Shown here: piece after piece, positions 8,922 to 19,066 of the stretch
Position numbering within the stretch: the first letter of the stretch is position 1
Layout: each line of letters opens with the position of its first letter
Assembly: GCF_001514065.1 (NCBI RefSeq)
Contig: NZ_KQ948425.1
Location: 500,519-564,518, forward strand
Direction: 5' to 3'
Source of the DNA: Streptomyces antibioticus
GTDB lineage: Bacteria; Actinomycetota; Actinomycetes; Streptomycetales; Streptomycetaceae
Length of the DNA stretch: 64,000 bases
Translations under genes and position numbers: made by a program
The notes under the pieces: model-generated
Database searches by the model: none
Told to the model about the DNA's origin: nothing
Seen by the model: the letters and a program-made list of their open reading frames with translations, nothing else

Positions 8922-9983
8922 TCAGCCGAGGTTGTTGCCCCACAGCGCCTTGTCGTCGCTCTTCACGCTGGACACCCCGCCGTAGGTGCCGCCGTCGGCG
9001 GTGACCAGCGGCGCGGACAGCTGGTCCTCCAGCACACCCTCACGGACCTGGATGATCGTGCTGTCGTGGTCGGTCTTGCCGGGCTTGAACGTCTTCCCGT
9101 CGATGGCGGCCTTCAGGTAGTACAGCGCGTACTTGGCGTACAGGTCGGCCGGCTGGGAGACCGTCGCGTCGATCTTGCCCGCGGCGATGTCCTTGAGCTC
9201 CTCGGGGATGCCGTCGTTGGAGACGACGAAGACGTGCTTCGGGTCCTTCGGGTCGACCAACAGACCCTTCTGCTTGAGGACTTGGAGCGTGCCGGACAGC
9301 GCGAAGCTGGACTGCATGTAGACGCCCTTGATGTCCGGGTGGGCGGTCAGGTCCGTCTGGAGCTTCTGCGCGGCGACGGCACCGTCCCAGTTGGTGGCCT
9401 CACCGAACACCTTGATGCCGGGGTAGTTCTTCTTCATGCAGTCGTTGAACGCCTCGGTACGGTCACGCCCGTTGATGGAGTCGAGGCCGCCCTGGAGCAT
9501 GACGACCTTGCCCTTGCCGCCCAGCTTGGTGCCGAGGTACTGGCAGGCCTTCTCGCCGTACGCGCGGTTGTCGGCGCGCACCACCATGAACACCTTGCCG
9601 GTGTCGGGGCGGGTGTCCACGGTGACGACCGGGATCTTCTTCGCCTCCAGCTGCGCCAGCGTCGGCGCGATGGCGGCGGTGTCCTGCGGGGCCATCGCGA
9701 GGCCCTTGATGCCCTGGCTGATGAACGTCTGCGCGTTGGCGGTCAGCTTGGCGACGTCGTTCTGCGAGTTGGTGGTCTTCAGGTCCAGCCCCAGCTCCTT
9801 GGCGTACTGGGGGGTGTACTTGATGTACGAGTTCCAGAAGTCTGTGTCGGAGCGCGGGTAGTCGACGCCGACCAGCGGCTTGTCGCTCGACGAGGACGAG
9901 GTGGAGCCGCTGCCGCACGCAGTGAGCAGTGCCAGTGCGGACAGGGTGGATACTGCGGAACAGAGGGCTGTCCTGAGTCTCAT
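8922..9983 (-). CDS. sugar-binding lipoprotein of the ABC transporter (periplasmic-binding-protein type 1)
   Basis: The 353-residue precursor is a Peripla_BP_4/RbsB-like sugar-binding lipoprotein. The signal peptide RTALCSAVSTLSALALLTAC ends in the lipobox L-T-A-C, with the lipid-bearing cysteine near residue 23, followed by a Gly/Ser-rich tether. The mature domain has the typical PLVGVDYPRSDTDFW opening, the QGIKGLAMAPQDT turn and FVVSNDGIPEEL. The ATG at 9983 has GAGGAAG seven bases upstream. As the first gene of the leftward operon it is the probable high-affinity receptor for fucose released by the divergent fucosidase. The binding specificity is inferred from context. Confidence 0.92.
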   Translation of the reverse strand: MRLRTALCSAVSTLSALALLTACGSGSTSSSSSDKPLVGVDYPRSDTDFWNSYIKYTPQYAKELGLDLKTTNSQNDVAKLTANAQTFISQGIKGLAMAPQDTAAIAPTLAQLEAKKIPVVTVDTRPDTGKVFMVVRADNRAYGEKACQYLGTKLGGKGKVVMLQGGLDSINGRDRTEAFNDCMKKNYPGIKVFGEATNWDGAVAAQKLQTDLTAHPDIKGVYMQSSFALSGTLQVLKQKGLLVDPKDPKHVFVVSNDGIPEELKDIAAGKIDATVSQPADLYAKYALYYLKAAIDGKTFKPGKTDHDSTIIQVREGVLEDQLSAPLVTADGGTYGGVSSVKSDDKALWGNNLG

Positions 9984-10437
9984 CGGTGCTTCCTCGCGCC
10001 GGTCCCGTAGCGGGAGATGTTTCGCCTCGACGACATTTACGTGTCGCCGTTCAGCAGAGATGGGATGTTTATAGGCCTGCCCGCGCCGCACTGTCCAGAC
10101 CCTTGCAGCACTTCTTGGAGAAGTGCCAGCTCACTTCGCCCGGCAAGGGCAAGTACAGGACAGATCCATCCCATCAATCATCACCGCAGGCCCAGCGGAA
10201 TCAGCCACAAGGAACCTGGCAGACATGCCATGTTTGAGCCCTGAAGAATCGCAGCGAACTATCACATAAGGGTCAAAACCCTTGAAGCGTCAGCGCTTTT
10301 CATCCCTGCACGCTGGTTGACATCCCCGGGAGACATGGCGGACCTTCGTCCGTAACAAGCGGCGCTCCGCGCACAGGAGTTACGCCCCCTTGTGTTCTCC
10401 GCACTCCCCTGCCCTCCTCTGCACCAGGGATGTCTCC
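9984..10437. promoter_or_regulatory. 454-base divergent promoter region between fucose operon and fucosidase
   Basis: No gene is seen here. The region separates the leftward transporter/catabolic operon from the rightward GH29 fucosidase and must hold both promoters. It contains two adjacent dyads (10268-10302, listed separately). No regulator gene lies next to it in the window, so the controlling protein is probably encoded beyond the left edge or elsewhere. Confidence 0.6.
10268..10302. promoter_or_regulatory. two adjacent dyads, candidate operators for the fucose regulon
   Basis: A perfect inverted repeat AAGGGT-CAAA-ACCCTT occupies 10268-10283. It is followed at once by AAGCG-TCAG-CGCTT (10285-10298) inside a TTGAAGCG...CGCTTTTCA context that looks like a LacI-type half-site pair. 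The dyads sit 136-170 bases before the fucosidase start and about 285-320 before the lipoprotein start. Their role is inferred from symmetry and position only. Confidence 0.4.
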
Positions 10438-12669
10438 ATGCCGAGTTCGTTCAACAGACGCCACTTCCTGGCCGGCGCCACCGGTGTGGCCGCAGCGGCC
10501 GTCGCCGGAGGGATCTTCGGTTCCGGCACCGCCCAGGCTGCGCCCAGCACCTACACGCCCGACTGGAACTCACTCGACCAGCACCCGCCGGCTCCGGAGT
10601 GGTTCCAGGACGCGAAGTTCGGGATCTACTTCCACTGGGGAGTCTTCAGCGTCCCGGCCTACGACAGCGAGTGGTACCCGCGCAACATGTACAAGGCGGG
10701 CAGCAACGCCAACCAGCACCACATCGCAACCTACGGCCAGCCCGCGGCCTGGCCCTACCACAACTTCATCAACGGCGCGAACGACCTGAACGGCAACTTC
10801 AACAAGTTCGCACCCAAGCTGAAGTCGGCCGGCGGCAAGTTCGACCCCGACGAGTGGGCGCAGCTCTTCGTCGACGCCGGCGCCAAGTTCGCCGGCCCGG
10901 TCGCCGAGCACCACGACGGCTTCTCCATGTGGAACAGCCAGGTCAACGAGTGGAACTCGGTGAACAAGGGCCCCGGCCTCGACCTCCTGCAGCTCTTCAC
11001 CACCGCCATCCGCGCCAAGAACCTCAAGCTGCTGGTGGCCATGCACCACGCCTACAACTTCACCGGCTTCTACGAGAGCGCCCCCGCCCAGACGGACGCG
11101 AGCCTCAAGAAGCTCTACGGGCAGCTCGGCGCGACCGCGGAGAACCAACTCTGGTACGACAAGCTCAAGGAGGTCATCGACCGCTCCCAACCCGACATCC
11201 TGTGGCAGGACTTCAACCTGACCGCCGTCGACGAGCAACAGCGCCTGAACTTCCTGTCCTACTACTACAACCAGGCCAACGCCTGGGGTCGTGAGGTCGT
11301 CGCCACCTACAAGGACGGGTTCAACGGCAAGGGCGAGGTCTTCGACTACGAGCGCGGCGGCCCGGCCGACCTCACCACCCCGTACTGGCTGACCGACGAC
11401 AGCATCTCCAGCAGCAGCTGGTGTTACACCCAGGGCATCGGCTACTACAGCATCCCGCAGATGCTGCACTCGTTCATCGACCGGGTCAGCAAGAACGGCA
11501 ACATGCTCCTGAACATCGCGCCCATGGCGGACGGCACCATCCCCCAGGCGCAGAAGGACATCCTGCTGGGCATCGGTGACCATCTGAAGCGCTTCGGCGA
11601 GTCGATCTACTCGACCCGCGCCTGGACCGAGTACGGCGAGGGTCCGACGAAGATGGGCGGCGGCAACTTCACCAGTCCGACGGCCGGTACGGCACAGGAC
11701 ATCCGCTTCACCCGCAACAAGTCCGGCAACGTCCTGTACGCCACCGTCCTGGGCTGGCCCGGCAGCTCCCTGACGATCAAGACCCTCTCCTCGGACCGCA
11801 TCAATCTCTCGTCGCTGTCCTCGGTGAAGCTCCTCGGCACCACGGCCGGCACCTCCATCGACCTCCCCACACCGTCCCAGAGCTCCTCCGGGCTCACGGT
11901 CACCCTGCCGTCCTCGGCGCCCTACAGTGCGAACGCGTACGTCCTCAAGCTCACCTTCTCCGGCGCGATCCCGGTCCTGCAGCCGCTCGGCGGAGCGGTC
12001 GCCTTCGCGGACGTCAACTACACCGGCACCTCGGCGCTGCTCCCCCTCGGCGACTACACCACGGCCGACCTCACCACGGCCGGGCTGGGCGCGGGCAGCA
12101 TCTCCTCCCTCCGGCCGGCCCCCGGCTACCAGGTGATCGGCTACTCCGGGGACAACTTCAGCGGCACCGCCTGGACCTTCACCGCCGCCAACCCCGACCT
12201 GCGCGTCACCGGCAACAACGACCAGATCGCCTCCCTGCGGGTCCAGTTCAACCCGGCGACGTACTTCCGGCTCACCAACGCCACCAACGGACTCGCCCTG
12301 GACAGCGGCGGCAACGTCGCCTCCGGGTCCAACCTCAAGCAGTGGACCTGGGACGGCAGCAACAACCTCCAGTGGCACGCGGAGGCGGTCGCCGGCGGCT
12401 ACTACCGACTGGTCAACCGGACCAACGGCATGGTCGCGGACGGCTGGGGTTCCACCGCCAACGGCGATCCGGTCCGCCAGGCAGCCTGGAACGGCAGCAG
12501 CAACCAGCAGTGGAAGATCGTCGCCCGCGGCGGCAACCGCTACTCGATCGCCAACCGCACCACCGGCCTGGTCCTCGACGGCGGCGGCAACGTCGCCTCG
12601 GGCTCCGTCACCAAGCAGTGGACGTACGACGGCAGCAACAACCTGCTGTGGAGCTTCACCGCGCAGTGA
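10438..12669 (+). CDS. secreted GH29 alpha-L-fucosidase with crystallin-like and ricin-type modules
   Basis: This 743-residue exported enzyme starts with a Tat signal (N-R-R-H-F-L-A, cleavage near AQA-AP). The GH29 catalytic domain spans roughly residues 40-420. It shows WFQDAKFGIYFHWGVFSVP, the E-H-H-D-G-F substrate-binding motif, the probable nucleophile Asp258 in ILWQDF, and KNGNMLLNIAPMADG. It is followed by a beta-gamma-crystallin-like segment (about 515-600, FADVNYTGTSALL... and YSGDNFSGTAWTF) and a ricin-B/CBM13-type lectin (about 605-743, repeated Q-W). I chose the ATG at 10438 because the twin-arginine motif follows within seven residues. It would release L-fucose outside the cell for the divergent uptake operon. 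Confidence 0.93.
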   Translation: MPSSFNRRHFLAGATGVAAAAVAGGIFGSGTAQAAPSTYTPDWNSLDQHPPAPEWFQDAKFGIYFHWGVFSVPAYDSEWYPRNMYKAGSNANQHHIATYGQPAAWPYHNFINGANDLNGNFNKFAPKLKSAGGKFDPDEWAQLFVDAGAKFAGPVAEHHDGFSMWNSQVNEWNSVNKGPGLDLLQLFTTAIRAKNLKLLVAMHHAYNFTGFYESAPAQTDASLKKLYGQLGATAENQLWYDKLKEVIDRSQPDILWQDFNLTAVDEQQRLNFLSYYYNQANAWGREVVATYKDGFNGKGEVFDYERGGPADLTTPYWLTDDSISSSSWCYTQGIGYYSIPQMLHSFIDRVSKNGNMLLNIAPMADGTIPQAQKDILLGIGDHLKRFGESIYSTRAWTEYGEGPTKMGGGNFTSPTAGTAQDIRFTRNKSGNVLYATVLGWPGSSLTIKTLSSDRINLSSLSSVKLLGTTAGTSIDLPTPSQSSSGLTVTLPSSAPYSANAYVLKLTFSGAIPVLQPLGGAVAFADVNYTGTSALLPLGDYTTADLTTAGLGAGSISSLRPAPGYQVIGYSGDNFSGTAWTFTAANPDLRVTGNNDQIASLRVQFNPATYFRLTNATNGLALDSGGNVASGSNLKQWTWDGSNNLQWHAEAVAGGYYRLVNRTNGMVADGWGSTANGDPVRQAAWNGSSNQQWKIVARGGNRYSIANRTTGLVLDGGGNVASGSVTKQWTYDGSNNLLWSFTAQ

Positions 12670-12690
12670 CCGGCGGCACCCCGGTCACCG

Positions 12691-12735
12691 GGCATCCCTG
12701 GGATCGGCGCGATTGCCGCCGATCCCAGGGATGCC
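12691..12735 (+). terminator. strong hairpin terminator after the fucosidase
   Basis: A perfect 19-base-pair stem (12691-12709 with 12717-12735) encloses a 7-base loop, starting 22 bases after the fucosidase stop. There is no U-tract, as is usual in Streptomyces. Confidence 0.85.
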
Positions 12736-12842
12736 TCTCCAGACGTCCTGCGCCTGCCGCGCGGCCGCAGCGGATCTAGCCTGGAAGCGACCGCTGGAAG
12801 TGTGCCTTTGCAGGCACGGCCACCTGGACGGAGGTGTCGCTC

Positions 12843-15305
12843 GTGGACAGGGCCGGCGAGCACGATGCCCCCACTGCCGCTGTCGTGGTCGACCCGAACG
12901 GCCTAGTGAGCGGCTGGAGCGAGGGCGGACGGCTCCTGCTGGGCTGGACGGCGGAGGACATCGTCGGGCGCCCCGTGACCGATCTGCTGGCCGGTCCCGC
13001 ACCCTCCGGGTTCCCCGAGAGCCAGGAGAGCGCCCGAGGCCAATCGGGGCCCATCTCCCTGCGCCATCGGGACGGCTCCGTGGTGGGCGCCGTGGTGACC
13101 ACTCAGCCACTGTCCGGAACCGGCGGGCGGGAGCTGGGGCACGTGGTGACCGTCCAGCGCTGGGAAAGCCGCCCGGTGATCGCCGACCGAGCCTTCGAGC
13201 AGTGTCCCTTCGCTCTGGGTGTGTACGACCCTGAGCTGCGGTTTCTGTGGATCAACGCTTCCTCGGCCCGGGTGATCGCGCACTCCGAGGACCAAGTGGT
13301 CGGCAGGAAGTACCGCGAGGTGCTGCCCGAGCTCGACGACCGCTCGCTGTTTCCCGAACGGGACGACAAGCCCTACACCGACGCGCTCGCCCAGGTGGCG
13401 AGGACGGGCGAGCCCACGCGTCTCATCACTGTCTTCCAGCCCGTCGGCAGCGACTACGCCAATGCCTGGGCCACCAGCATCTGGCCGGTCCGCGATGCCG
13501 AAGGCACGGTCCGCGCGGTCGCCAACTGGGGCTTCGACATGAGCGCCGAGTACTGGGCTCGGCAACGTCTGCTCATCCTCAACAGCGCCAGCGGCGGCAT
13601 CGGCCGGACACTCGACGTGATCGGCACCGCCCAGGAACTGGCCATGACCCCGGTGCCGCGATTCGTCGACCAGGTCAGCGTGGATCTGTTCGACGAGGTG
13701 CTGCGCGGAGAGGAACCACCTGCCGAGAACGCCGGCAATCCGGACGAAGCGATCAGACTCGTCCGTGCCGCCCAGCACAGCGCGGGGGACGAGGCCGACC
13801 GTGCTGCCGGGCCCACGCAGCCGGTCACGCACGGCCCCGGCTCTGTCGCCGCCCGCTGCATGGCGACCGGCAGGTCCACGGTCGAGCTCTCCGTCGACCC
13901 CGGCCAGGGCGGCGAGTGGGCCTTCGGGCCCGGGCTCGCCGCCGACCCCGCCCACTGGCCACCGGGCAACCCGGTGATCGACGAGTCCCTCGCCGCGGAC
14001 GGGCTGACGGGCCGGATCACCGTGCCGCTCCGGGCGCGCGGCGCGCTGCTCGGCGTCGTCGCCTTCTCCCGCCTGGACCGGCCGGAGGCGTTCACCGCCG
14101 ACGACCTGATCCTCGCCGAGGAGCTGGCCGCCAAGGCGGCCGTCGCCATCGACAACGCCCGCCGGTACTCGCGCGAGCGCACGACCGCGCTGACCCTGCA
14201 GAGCAGCCTGCTGCCGCAGGGACTGCCGAGCCAGGAGGCGGTCGAGGTGGCATCGCGCTACCTGCCCGGGGGCACCGGCACGGAGGTGGGCGGTGACTGG
14301 TTCGACGTCATTCCGCTCTCCGGCGCCCGGGTCGCCCTGGTCGTCGGCGACGTCGTCGGACACGGCCTGCACGCCGCGGCGAGCATGGGCCGACTGCGCA
14401 CGGCCGTCCGCACCCTCGCCGACGTCGACCTGCCACCGGACGAGTTGCTGACCCACCTGGACGACCTGGTCCTCCACCTCGCCAGCGACCTCCGGCCCGA
14501 GAGCCACTTCCAGCCGACCGGCGAGACCGGGGCCACGTGCCTGTACACCGTCTACGACCCTGTCTCCCGGCGCGTCACGCTGGCGAGTGCCGGCCATCCC
14601 CTGCCGCTGATCATCTCCCCGGACGGCACCAGCATCCCGGTACCCGCCCATCCGGGACCGCCCCTCGGCATCGGTGGTCTGCCGTTCGAGGCCACCGAAC
14701 TCGAACTGCCCGAGGGCAGCCTGCTCGCTCTCTTCACCGACGGACTGGTGGAGAGCCGCGAGCGCGACGTCGACCAGCGGATCACCGACCTCCGGCGCGC
14801 CCTCGACGACGCGACCACCTCGTTGGAGCCGCTGTGCGACTCGGTGATGGACGCCATGCTCCCCGATCGCCGCACCGACGACGCCGCCCTGCTGCTCGTT
14901 CGCACTCGCGCGCTGGCTCGTCATCACGTCGCCGACTGGCCCGTCGAGCCCGACACCGCGCAGGTGCCGCGCGTCAGGAAGCTCGCTGTCGACCAGGTGG
15001 ACGCCTGGGGCCTGGAGGAGGCGGCGTTCGTCACCGAACTGGTCGTCAGCGAGCTGGTCACCAATGCCATCCGCTACGGCGAACCGCCGATCAGGCTGCG
15101 GCTGATCCGCGACAGCTCCCTGATCTGTGAGGTCTCCGACGCCAGCAGCACCGCCCCGCACCTGCGCCGGGCGCGCGCCTTCGACGAGGGCGGCCGGGGC
15201 CTGCTGCTCGTCGCCCAGCTCACCCAGGGGTGGGGCACGCGGCACACCACCGAGGGCAAGACCATCTGGTGCGCACAGACCCTCACCCCACCCACGCCGC
15301 TGTGA
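12843..15305 (+). CDS. PAS-GAF-PP2C (SpoIIE-type) phosphatase with C-terminal RsbW-like ATPase
   Basis: This is an 820-residue cytoplasmic signalling protein. In order it has two PAS-like segments (about 10-75 and 120-240, the latter FEQCPFALGVYDPELRFLW), a GAF domain (about 260-440), and a SpoIIE/PP2C phosphatase (about 455-680). The phosphatase has the metal-binding G-G-D-W-F-D, GDVVGHG and FTDGLVE motifs. The last domain is a GHKL ATPase (about 690-820) with VSELVTNAIRYG and DEGGRGLLL. Such proteins reset anti-anti-sigma factors, while the ATPase resembles anti-sigma kinases. The GTG at 12843 follows GGAGG by 8 bases. An alternative GTG lies 9 bases upstream. No sigma factor is adjacent. 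It is convergent with the xylanase gene. Confidence 0.9.
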   Translation: MDRAGEHDAPTAAVVVDPNGLVSGWSEGGRLLLGWTAEDIVGRPVTDLLAGPAPSGFPESQESARGQSGPISLRHRDGSVVGAVVTTQPLSGTGGRELGHVVTVQRWESRPVIADRAFEQCPFALGVYDPELRFLWINASSARVIAHSEDQVVGRKYREVLPELDDRSLFPERDDKPYTDALAQVARTGEPTRLITVFQPVGSDYANAWATSIWPVRDAEGTVRAVANWGFDMSAEYWARQRLLILNSASGGIGRTLDVIGTAQELAMTPVPRFVDQVSVDLFDEVLRGEEPPAENAGNPDEAIRLVRAAQHSAGDEADRAAGPTQPVTHGPGSVAARCMATGRSTVELSVDPGQGGEWAFGPGLAADPAHWPPGNPVIDESLAADGLTGRITVPLRARGALLGVVAFSRLDRPEAFTADDLILAEELAAKAAVAIDNARRYSRERTTALTLQSSLLPQGLPSQEAVEVASRYLPGGTGTEVGGDWFDVIPLSGARVALVVGDVVGHGLHAAASMGRLRTAVRTLADVDLPPDELLTHLDDLVLHLASDLRPESHFQPTGETGATCLYTVYDPVSRRVTLASAGHPLPLIISPDGTSIPVPAHPGPPLGIGGLPFEATELELPEGSLLALFTDGLVESRERDVDQRITDLRRALDDATTSLEPLCDSVMDAMLPDRRTDDAALLLVRTRALARHHVADWPVEPDTAQVPRVRKLAVDQVDAWGLEEAAFVTELVVSELVTNAIRYGEPPIRLRLIRDSSLICEVSDASSTAPHLRRARAFDEGGRGLLLVAQLTQGWGTRHTTEGKTIWCAQTLTPPTPL

Positions 15306-15378
15306 CACGTATGTCGGTGGCGCTGCACCCGTGGAAACTCACACGTGTGCGGCGCCCGAACCCGCTCGGCCAACGGGG

Positions 15379-15417
15379 GTGAGAGGCCGGCCGGTGGGCA
15401 GCCGGCCGGCCTCTCAC
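15379..15417. terminator. bidirectional terminator between phosphatase and xylanase genes
   Basis: A perfect 16-base-pair stem (15379-15394 with 15402-15417) encloses a 7-base loop. It lies between two convergent genes, 73 bases after one stop and 12 bases from the other, so it can serve both directions. Confidence 0.85.
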
Positions 15418-15429
15418 GTCAGGTCGTCA

Positions 15430-16959
<1,530 letters not shown>

Positions 16960-17064
16960 TCAACGTTCCGCACGGCTCATGCAGTTCGGTATTGCGAACT
17001 CAGGTCGCCCCTAGGTGACGGATGATTGACGCATTGTCAGTGGATCGTCAATACGTTTCACCGA

Positions 17065-17095
17065 GAAAGTTTCCCTGGAGTCTTCGAAACATTCG
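17065..17095. promoter_or_regulatory. pair of CGAAA/TTTCG-type operator sites, xylanase side
   Basis: GAAAGTTTC (17065-17073) and CGAAACATTCG (17085-17095) lie 200-230 bases upstream of the xylanase start. The second 11-mer recurs identically at 31674-31684, in front of other hemicellulase genes. CGAA-N-TTCG elements are known operators of xylan-responsive LacI-type repressors in Streptomyces. Assignment to such a repressor is inference. Confidence 0.5.
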
Positions 17096-17375
17096 GGCGA
17101 GCATCAGGCCGGATAGCAGGCCATGGCGGGGGAACGTGGGCTGATTCCGCACGGCCCAGGGCGCGACGAACGCCACCGGGCGAAGCTGCCGCTTCACCGT
17201 CACGTGCCTGATCAGGCCCCTTGAGTCGATGCCTCACGGCAGGCCCCTTCCGAGCGCTCCCAGCCGGCGCAAGGCTCCGCTCCACCCTGGAGAGGCGGAG
17301 CTATTTGAAGACAGAACAGCGCGAGACCTTGACCGAGGGACCCCTCATTTCTATGTTGTGGCGTCGAAAGATCCG

Positions 17376-17404
17376 GGAACTCCTCGAAAGTTTCGACGAG
17401 TTCC
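17376..17404. promoter_or_regulatory. 29-base near-perfect palindrome, candidate GH62 operator
   Basis: Two 14-base arms (GGAACTCCTCGAAA and TTTCGACGAGTTCC) flank a central G with one mismatched pair. The core reads CGAAAGTTTCG. The site lies 69-97 bases before the GH62 start codon, where a repressor would block the promoter or the early transcript. Confidence 0.6.
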
Positions 17405-17472
17405 TCTTTCCGGCCGCACCGCTCCGCGGTCCGCCCACGCCACCACGCCCCGCCCCCGAAGGAGGCCCTCCG

Positions 17473-18942
17473 ATGTGGTTGCGCCACCCGCACACCGTCC
17501 TGCTCAGACGCTTACTCGCCGTCCTCTCGCCGCTCCTGCTGGTGGCCACCTTCCTCGGTGCCCAGCCCGCCAGCGCAGCGACCGTCGATCCCAACGCCAC
17601 GTACGTGCTGGTCAACCGCAACAGCGGCAAGGCGCTGGACGTCTACAACATGGCGACCAACGACGGCGCCCGGATCACCCAGTGGACCAGGAACGACCAG
17701 AGCCAGCAGCAGTGGCAGTTCGTCTCCTCCGGGGACGGCTACTACCGCATCAAGTCCCGCCTCTCGGGCAAGGTCCTGGACCTCTACAACTGGTCCACAG
17801 CGAACGGCGGTTCGATCGTCCAGTGGACCGACCTGAACGCCACCAACCAGCAGTGGCGGCTGGCCGACAGCTCGGACGGCTATGTCCGGCTCATCTCACG
17901 CCACACCAACAAGGCCCTCGAAGTGCAGGGCGCCTCCACCGCCGACAGCGCGAACATCGTCCAGTACGACGACTGGGGCGGCACCAACCAGCAGTGGCAG
18001 CTCGTGAAGGTAGGCGCCGACACCCCCGGAGCGTGTGATCTTCCGTCGTCCTACCGCTGGACATCGACGGGCGCGCTGGCGCAGCCCAAGTCCGGGTGGG
18101 TCTCGCTCAAGGACTTCACCGTCGCCCCGTACCAGGGCAAGCAGCTCGTCTACGCGACGACGCACGACAACGGGTCGAGTTGGGGTTCGATGAACTTCAC
18201 CCCGTTCACCAACTGGTCGGACATGGCCTCGGCCGGCCAGAACGCGATGTCCAACGCCGCCGTCGCACCCTCGCTCTTCTACTTCGCGCCGAAGAACATC
18301 TGGGTGCTCACCTACCAGTGGGGCGGGAGCGCGTTCTCCTACCGGACGTCGACCGATCCCACCAACCCGAACGGCTGGTCGGCTCCGCAGGCGCTGTTCA
18401 CCGGAAGCATCTCCGGCTCCGGGACAGGGCCCATCGACCAGACGCTCATCGGTGACAGCCAGAACATGTACCTGTTCTTCGCCGGTGACAACGGCAAGAT
18501 CTACCGGGCCAGCATGCCGATCGGGAACTTCCCGGGCAACTTCGGCTCGTCGTACACCACGGTCATGAGCGACACGGAGAAGAACCTGTTCGAGGCACCG
18601 CAGGTCTACAAGCTCCAGGGCCAGAACCGCTACCTCATGATCGTCGAGGCCCGGGGCGCCAGTGAGCAGCGCTTCTTCCGCTCGTTCACCGCCACCAGCC
18701 TGAACGGCTCGTGGACCCCCCAGGCCGCCACCGAGAGCAACCCCTTCGCCGGCAAGGCCAACAGCGGCGCCACGTGGACCAACGACATCAGCCACGGCGA
18801 ACTGCTCCGCACCTCCGCCGACCAGACCATGACCGTCGACCCCTGCAACCTTCAACTCCTCTACCAGGGGCGCAGCCCCAACTCGGGCGGCGACTACGGC
18901 CTCCTGCCCTACCGTCCCGGGCTGCTGACACTGCAGCGCTGA
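17473..18942 (+). CDS. secreted GH62 alpha-L-arabinofuranosidase with N-terminal ricin-type CBM13
   Basis: The 489-residue precursor has a signal peptide ([20 protein letters not shown], cleavage near ASA-ATV), an N-terminal ricin-type lectin (about 40-180, three Q-Q-W repeats) and a GH62 five-bladed propeller (about 195-489). [19 protein letters not shown], the aspartate in LKDFTVAPY, the acid-residue glutamate in LFEAPQVY, and WTNDISHGE are characteristic. It removes arabinose side chains from arabinoxylan and so assists the divergent xylanase. The ATG at 17473 follows AAGGAGG by 9 bases. Codon 14 is TTA (17512-17514), making translation dependent on the bldA leucine tRNA. Confidence 0.93.
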   Translation: MWLRHPHTVLLRRLLAVLSPLLLVATFLGAQPASAATVDPNATYVLVNRNSGKALDVYNMATNDGARITQWTRNDQSQQQWQFVSSGDGYYRIKSRLSGKVLDLYNWSTANGGSIVQWTDLNATNQQWRLADSSDGYVRLISRHTNKALEVQGASTADSANIVQYDDWGGTNQQWQLVKVGADTPGACDLPSSYRWTSTGALAQPKSGWVSLKDFTVAPYQGKQLVYATTHDNGSSWGSMNFTPFTNWSDMASAGQNAMSNAAVAPSLFYFAPKNIWVLTYQWGGSAFSYRTSTDPTNPNGWSAPQALFTGSISGSGTGPIDQTLIGDSQNMYLFFAGDNGKIYRASMPIGNFPGNFGSSYTTVMSDTEKNLFEAPQVYKLQGQNRYLMIVEARGASEQRFFRSFTATSLNGSWTPQAATESNPFAGKANSGATWTNDISHGELLRTSADQTMTVDPCNLQLLYQGRSPNSGGDYGLLPYRPGLLTLQR

Positions 18943-18953
18943 CGGCATGACAA

Positions 18954-18994
18954 GGACTGGGCGGGCTCGACGGAAGACCGAGCCCGCCCAGTCC
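18954..18994 (+). terminator. hairpin terminator after GH62
   Basis: A perfect 16-base-pair stem (18954-18969 with 18979-18994) encloses a 9-base loop, 11 bases after the GH62 stop. Confidence 0.85.
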
Positions 18995-19066
18995 GACGCC
19001 GGGTCCCTCCCTCGTGTCGCCGTGGCAGCATGAGCGCTCCAGTCACGCTCTCAGGGAGGCTCTGCC

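Noticed and set aside
1-12669. Reading the left operon as a pectin/uronate (KduD-KdgK-Eda) locus
   Set aside because: There are no pectate lyase, KduI or uronate isomerase genes. Fuconate dehydratase, FucU, the lactonase and a divergent fucosidase point to L-fucose, although the kinase remains unexplained.
12903-15308. An 801-codon antisense frame opposite the SpoIIE-type phosphatase gene
   Set aside because: Its composition is that of a GC-rich shadow, with no motifs. The plus strand carries a well-formed multidomain protein.
17353-17472. Upstream in-frame ATG extension of GH62 (M-L-W-R-R-K-I...)
   Set aside because: It would run through the 29-base palindrome and place 40 extra residues before a clear signal peptide. 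The ATG at 17473 has a strong AAGGAGG.
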